Positions 58,451 to 64,000 of a stretch of 64,000 bases of DNA are shown in pieces. A program made the position numbers and the translations under genes. The DNA is taken from NCBI RefSeq assembly GCF_041146795.1, contig NC_135174.1, positions 17,788,878 to 17,852,877 of the forward strand, read 5' to 3'. Within the stretch, counting starts at the first letter, position 1. Each line of letters starts with the position of its first letter. Under the pieces are notes generated by a model. That model saw only the letters and a program-made list of their open reading frames with translations, was not told where the DNA came from and made no database searches. This DNA is from Maylandia zebra (lineage: Eukaryota; Chordata; Actinopteri; Cichliformes; Cichlidae).

Positions 58451-59500
58451 TGTTAAATCACCTTTCAGCTGGTTGTGCTATCTACATGCATAAATGCACA
58501 GAGTTGCTGCCATGTGATTAGCTGATAGATTGACTGTCTCCATCATCCTGACTCATTGAATGTGGATAAATCAGTGTGGGAGATGCCTGGACTGCTGGTG
58601 GGCTTCATTGACGCCACATTTAACCAGTCTACACAAGTGCAACCCCACGTGCACGCACACAAATGCATACTACAGCTGGGAACACTCCAGATCATTAACC
58701 ACTTATGAATCACCAGCTTTGTTTCTTTTCACAGTAGCCACTTTCATCCAAGGGCAAAATGTGGGTCTATTGTTGTCTTTCAATATTTTCCTGCCAGTTA
58801 AGCGTCACTACAATGGTTTGTGTGAAGAGAATACACTGGCTGTCACACAATCATCCGATTGTGTTGCCTCTGAGAAACATGAGCTATGGTGGTTGACTGG
58901 CCAAAAGAAAAGTTATTGTAGTTACCAGACTGATCCCTGAACTGATGGCAGTAAGGATGAATTAATGACTATTATGATTCAATTTTACCATAACAAAAGC
59001 TTTAATGTCACATGATAACGTCACATGATAATCTCAAGCAGGCAATAGTCATTTTTTGACTTCAGGATTATTGTGCAGTCGTGTGATGCCAGCACCATTT
59101 CATTTTTCTCTCTTCAGAAAATAAAAAGGGGAAATATCTGTTTTTTATTAAAACAATTAAAACAACACTCTTATTGAAGTTGGGTGATGAAATTTAACAC
59201 ATCAACTAAATCTACAAAGAACAGAAGAGATCAGAAGTTAAACACAAAGAAACACACGGATATGTGCGATTCTCTGTGCATTATCACTTACAAAATTTGT
59301 TGCTGAATTACAGTAATCTACTGTTTTTACTTTGTATTTAACTATTTATGGATTTCCTCATGTGTTTCTGTGGAAAGTCGGGGTCATAAATTCACAGAAT
59401 GCCTGGTGAAGTACGCTTTCCCTCTTTCCTGTTTGTCAGAGAGAGGCTGTTGTGCTTGTTATGGAAATGACACAGAAAGGCAGATATCTGGAGCAGATAG

Positions 59501-59502
<2 letters not shown>

Positions 59503-59538
<36 letters not shown>
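59503..59538. repeat. (CA)n microsatellite
   Basis: About 18 pure CA units in the dnmbp-cpn1 intergenic region. Confidence 0.9.
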
Positions 59539-59540
<2 letters not shown>

Positions 59541-61976
59541 AAAAGGTCAATTGTTAACAGCAAAAAAGAATTGAAGGTGAATTTTAGGCCCGCATAATAG
59601 ATCCAGAGAAGCTGTCGAACCATAAATCATAAATCATACATAGTTTCACTTTAGTTTCAACCTGCCTGAGGGAAACCTGTTGAAAGAGCAGGTTTGAGAC
59701 TCCAGTTTGAAAAACACGTTTAGAGGTTTGTTCTCTGGTCAACAAAACATATCATAAAATTACACAACAATTTTTTGCCTACAAAATGTTATCATGAAAT
59801 ATGATGTCAGTGATGTTTATGTTTCCACCTAACGGGATCCTTTGCTGCCATCTGCAGGAAGTCGAGGCTCAGTCTTGTGACTTTAGCTTGTTGTGTATCA
59901 TTTGTTTGAAGCACCACACTGATCAGCAGTTTGTTCATGTGTCTCAAATAGACAAACTTCAGTGAGTTATTATAGGACCAAATAAATAACAACAAGTCAG
60001 CACTATGATATGGCTCTACAACTATCAAAAACTAGTGTCTGAGAGCATCCTGCTGCCATACAAAAGGAAATTGTAACAACATTACATCACAGACATCTCA
60101 AATGTACTTATAACAGTGTTGTAATCTGTATGAAGATAAAACCCAAACATCTAAGCCACTAACTCTAAAGTGAGGGGATTTAACTTTTTGCCACGGTCCA
60201 CATAAAGGCAGGAATAATTTTAGGTTATTCTTATTATTAAGTTATTCTGAGGGACCATCATTACCCTGTAAGGAAACATTACTGTGCTGAGGGGATCGGT
60301 GTCTTTTAATGATAACAAATGGTGGGAACAAATGATGGGAACGATGGCTCCCTGAATGAAGTTTGAACATGTGCTATGTGCGGTGACATCTGTGGGACAG
60401 TTTGGACCCATCTAAATCCTGTGTGAGGGAATATCTTTTGGAGTAAAAAAACAAAGGCGTCCTTTTGTTGAGAAATTCAATTCAACAGAAAGAATATGTA
60501 ACTATTTGACTAAGTCCTGCTTTGTTTCTTATGCATCAGTGACATCTACTGTATGCACCCTGAAATGCACATTTTCCTATGTCCATATATTATTTCCATC
60601 ACACACAGAAATAGTCCTAAAGAACCCAAATGAATAAATAAAATAAATATAAATAAATATTCATTTAAATAGATTAATCAGCTCTGTTCTTTAGCAAGAC
60701 TCGCATGTATAATAAAACATAACTATGTGAGAAAGGAAAACAAATATTTTAGTTTGAGGAAAAATTTACAGTCTGTTGAGAAGAATTACAAATATAGATA
60801 AATAAATGAAGAAATGTGTAAATGTAAAAATGTAATAAAAATGGGAATATAAATTAAAACAGGAGTTAAAAGGGTAAATAAAGAATAAATAGAAATTTAG
60901 TATCATTTTGTATGTATTTTTATACTACCCTTTTTGTACTACCTATGTTACCTTTTTTGTTTTTACTGTTGCTAATTATTATTAAAATCCCAACTTCTAA
61001 AATAAATATTTTACTGAAATTCCTTATAAAGCTCCTTATAGGCACTTGCATACAAAAATAAATGATTAATACAGATTTATGTATTTTTTATTTATTTATT
61101 TTGCTGCAAGATGTAAAGTCAGATGACTGCAACTGCAGCAACAATTCCCTTTGATTGTTAGGGTACCTGGGTCGTTGACCCAGTGTTTTCAGTTTTGTAC
61201 CTTTATTTGTGTTCTCGTCTTGGTTTATTACTGTGAAGGTTTTGGTTTCTGTTTTTTTGTTTTGGTTTCTGTTTTGTATTTTCCCCGGTCCTTCTTGGTT
61301 TATGATTTTGTAGTTCTTAAGTTTGGGTTTCCATACTCCCTCTGTTCTGTGTCTGCCATGCTCCCAGTCTCTGTTCCCTCTGTTGCAGTGTCTGCTTGTG
61401 AGTCCGTCTGTAAGTTCAGTCTGTGTTTCCTGTTTTACTTTGAAAGTCCGTATCTCATGTTAACGTGTCTGGTTTTGCTTCCTTTGACTTGTCAGCCTTG
61501 ATTTGCCCCAGCTGTGTTTCCCTCCTGTCTCCCATTCTGTCTGTCTCTCCTTCTGTGTATTTAAGCCCTGTGTTTTCATTTGTCTGTGTCATAATCTACC
61601 CTCATCTTACTGTGTGTTCTATTGTCATTTTTCTTACTTTTGAGTTCACATTTTGACTCACTTGACATTGATTTTTTTTAAAAAGAATTGTTATTACCAA
61701 AAAAGGTAAATAATATTAACCTTTAAGATCAAGTCTAAAGGCCAATTAAGTATTTTATAATGTGAAAAAGGCAATTCTGTGAAATATTTTGAAATCATTA
61801 AATGCGAAATATTTAAAAATGAATGTCCATTTCAGCAAATCAGTGTATTAATATCTATTATATGCTTTAAATGTGTACCTGAGTACACGTTTTTTTTTTT
61901 TTTAATTTCCCTGTTTTTCAGAGCAATAATCCAGCAATAATAAAGAAGTCTTAAATACAGATGGTAAAAACATTTC

Positions 61977-61982
61977 TTTAAT
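61977..61982 (-). terminator. cpn1: possible ATTAAA poly(A) signal of cpn1
   Basis: A variant hexamer on the minus strand about 300 bases past the cpn1 stop, in AT-rich sequence. It is weak on its own. Confidence 0.3.
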
Positions 61983-62279
61983 TTCATTTTCACTTACCAT
62001 CAAATTATTGTAATCAAAACCAAAAAAATATCCTTTACAAATACAGGCTAGCTGTGTTCATACAAATTAAAACTGTTGGATAAATACACCAGCCTTTCAA
62101 CAGTTTCTTGATACAGAAAAACAAAACCCAAAAAGGAAATAGACGCTAGGACTACAAAGGTATGTTAAGGTTGTGTATCATTTACATAATTCATATGCGT
62201 ATGCATGTGTATGTTTTTTGTACGAGCTCTTCTGTGTATTTGTTTATGACTGTGTGCCCTCTAAATGATTGTCCGTGCC

Positions 62280-62390
62280 TCATCTTGGGCCAAGCTTCAA
62301 GGGAGCTTTAGGAGATGAGAGGTTCCTCCTGCCGTGGTGCGGCTTCACCTTCAGGTTTTGTTTTGGTGCTGGTTTCAAGTAAAAATGAAG
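62280..62390 (-). CDS. cpn1: cpn1 last coding exon with stop
   Basis: 111 nt including the TGA at 62280-62282. It encodes a Phe-Tyr-Leu-Lys-Pro start and a basic tail ([20 protein letters not shown]). The start after CTGACAG is the only nearby acceptor that keeps an open frame. Confidence 0.8.
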   Translation of the reverse strand, partial: LHFYLKPAPKQNLKVKPHHGRRNLSSPKAPLKLGPR

Positions 62391-63567
62391 CTGTCAGGGA
62401 CCAGATGGAATAAAAGGTGTGAGTTAGTTTATTTAGTAGACATAAAAACACAGACACCACACAATAACCTCAAGTTTGGTCAGACCAACCATACGAGCAG
62501 AAACCAACCTGTATGGCCTCAGCTGGTCCCACTGTGACAGTGCTGGTGAAAGGGAGGTAACCGGGTGCAGAGGCTGTTACAGTGTAAGTGCCTGGCAACA
62601 GAAGTCTGAAGTAGTCGCCATCAACTCCTGAAGGAGCACATGTAAGGAAAATTATGAGACTCGTACAGTCGCTGTATCTTAATTAAACATATTCCTGGAG
62701 TGCCACCAATATGTCGACAATGACGGTAGTTTTTTAACATAAAAAAATAATTCACACTAAATAAAGAAAGTTGTAGGTGCCAAATTGGAAACTGATTATG
62801 AACTACGCGATGCCATCATGCCAATATGGATCCTCTGAGGAATGTTTGCAGTACTTTGTTAAATATGTGGCATGAAGAATTAAAGTAGTTCTAAAGGCAA
62901 AAAAGGGGCTTATCCCTGTACTAGCGAGATGCACCTGTTGAACTGGCTGGTGAGTGTCTTGATAGGTGACTTTAATTTCTCTCACGTTGCATTTCCACCA
63001 CTGACCAGTAGAGGATGACTTGCTCCGTTATATCTGTGCTTGACTTCCACACCGCACCATTAGATGCACTCGACTGTCCTTTTGCGTGTGAGGATTGAAT
63101 GCACTTTTAAAATCTGGATATCATACTAAAATTTAGTTCATCGCTAAAAGTCTTGTCGAGATTGCGTCTTGTTTCATTCTGGTTTATTTCCAAAGGATCA
63201 TATTTTTATGGAACTGAGACTCAAAGTCGACTTCTGGCTGCTCGAGGCATTCGATTCATGCAGAAGTTATTGTTAGTGCCTGCCATTAGTCATGCAGTAT
63301 GTGTCCTTGTCTCATTTTGAAATGACAGACTGACACCGGATGTTATCAAACACTGGTCTTCTATTTCACTGGCTGGGACACTAGACAATCAGTCACTATA
63401 AATCCAGCTTCCACACCTATCAAGAAAAAAAAAAAACAACCACATATACACCAAAAGTCCCTGTTACCTGCGGTCACGTCATGATTGATGCCAGCTACTG
63501 AGATCTCTGCTTTGCTGATGGGGTTGTTGTTTTCATCATACACCATGCCTTTTATCCCATGATGCAC
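62280..63567 (-). CDS. cpn1: cpn1, carboxypeptidase N catalytic chain, 3' part (last three coding exons)
   Basis: The M14 metallocarboxypeptidase CPN1 is the secreted plasma enzyme that removes C-terminal Arg/Lys from kinins and anaphylatoxins (known for the family). Join: 63567-63467, 62627-62509, 62390-62280. These encode the transthyretin-like domain that follows the peptidase domain ([20 protein letters not shown], then [20 protein letters not shown]) and a basic C-terminal tail. Phases agree (0, 1, 0). The peptidase domain and N-terminus lie beyond the right edge. CPE and CPM have related domains; the next-door dnmbp and the sequence favour CPN1. Confidence 0.85.
62509..62627 (-). CDS. 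cpn1: cpn1 exon, end of the transthyretin-like domain
   Basis: 119 nt. It encodes [20 protein letters not shown] and the following [17 protein letters not shown] strand. The acceptor is CTTCAG|GAGTTG and the donor ATACAG|GTTGGT, phase 0. Confidence 0.88.
63467..63567 (-). CDS. cpn1: cpn1 exon, start of the transthyretin-like domain
   Basis: 101 nt. It encodes [20 protein letters not shown] and INHDVTA. The acceptor is TTTTCTCAG|GTGCAT and the donor CGCAG|GTAACA, phase 1. Confidence 0.87.
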
Positions 63568-64000
63568 CTGAGAAAAGACAAAACGTGTACATACTTCAAA
63601 TATTGAAGTATATTTAATAAAATCTAAGGTTTGGAAATTGGATTCCTATCATCTGTTTGATGTGTAAAGCTGTCTGTAGTCTTAAGAGCTTAAAAAAGGA
63701 AGGTGACTGGACCTCTTTAAGTTTTTTGAAGACATTTGACTTCATCCAGAAAGTTTCTTCAAAGCTTTCAGCACTTGCTCATGTTTATTAGCACATACGC
63801 TCAAAACCCTGAAACCTAAAGTCTGAAATACTGACTTAAAGTGATTTGATTGCATGTACAATTTGTTACAAAACTTTAGATTTAATGGAATCTGTTCAAA
63901 TTAAATTTACTTTCTCAGTATACATTCAGTTTATACCAAACATATTTTCCCAAATGATTAATTATTTATACATTTCAGTTGCATTTTGCTCAAAATTATT

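Larger units (their letters stand above)
55381..61976. other. intergenic region between cpn1 and dnmbp
   Basis: Contains the Tc1 remnant, a common fish repeat and a (CA)n run. No coding exon recognised on either strand. The dnmbp promoter should lie at its left edge. Confidence 0.65.

Noticed and set aside
58560..58940. 126-codon plus-strand frame
   Set aside because: No family resemblance, no splice sites, sits in repeat-rich intergenic DNA.
61151..61656. Plus-strand frames with hydrophobic, Ser/Val-rich proteins
   Set aside because: Low-complexity TTTC/TGTTTCC-type DNA produces the bias; no start context or homology.
1..64000. CRISPR arrays, operons or phage-type systems
   Set aside because: Nothing with spaced repeats of that kind; all structure is that of a vertebrate nuclear genome.

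Overview
The window is vertebrate nuclear DNA from a teleost fish. Large GT-AG introns, an AT-rich background, and fish-type repeats (a tRNA-derived SINE, an L1-type LINE, hAT and Tc1/mariner remnants, an RTE-type fragment) all point that way. The SINE resembles families I know from cichlids, so a cichlid is my best guess, but this is an inference.

Two genes are present, both on the minus strand. The first is a complete dnmbp (dynamin-binding protein, Tuba), running from a GC-rich non-coding first exon near 55.0-55.4 kb to a poly(A) signal near 1.1 kb. I could place 16 coding exons whose splice phases all agree. They give a 1681-residue protein with four N-terminal SH3 domains, a proline-rich/coiled-coil stretch, a DH (Cdc42 GEF) domain, a BAR domain and two C-terminal SH3 domains. 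One DH exon is only 18 bases long. The second gene is the 3' end of cpn1 (carboxypeptidase N catalytic chain). Its last three coding exons lie at 62.3-63.6 kb and the rest is beyond the right edge. The dnmbp-cpn1 neighbourhood matches the order I know from human chromosome 10q24.

The most interesting element is a 1.73-kb open reading frame at 18281-20009, inside the dnmbp intron between the SH3 part and the DH domain. It has its own ATG with an in-frame stop just upstream. It ends in a good splice donor with exactly the phase needed to join the DH exon, the same phase used by the big SH3 exon. It therefore looks like an alternative first coding exon. It would replace the four SH3 domains with a 576-residue disordered segment containing GPMVPV repeats and a long Arg/Asp/Tyr/His-rich tract, giving a predicted 1444-residue isoform.

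Layout from left to right: 1-1090 intergenic; 1090-8573 the BAR/SH3 and DH exons of dnmbp; 8574-18280 intron with a SINE and a SINE tail; 18281-20009 alternative exon; 20010-26493 intron with palindromes; 26494-32344 the SH3 exons; 32355-54992 the large first intron. That intron carries a 985-bp hAT-type element with 8-bp duplications and a young, 5'-truncated L1-type element of about 5.5 kb with perfect target-site duplications and an apparent 3' transduction. Then come 54993-55380 dnmbp exon 1, 55381-61.9 kb intergenic with Tc1 and other repeats, and 62.0-64.0 kb the cpn1 3' end.
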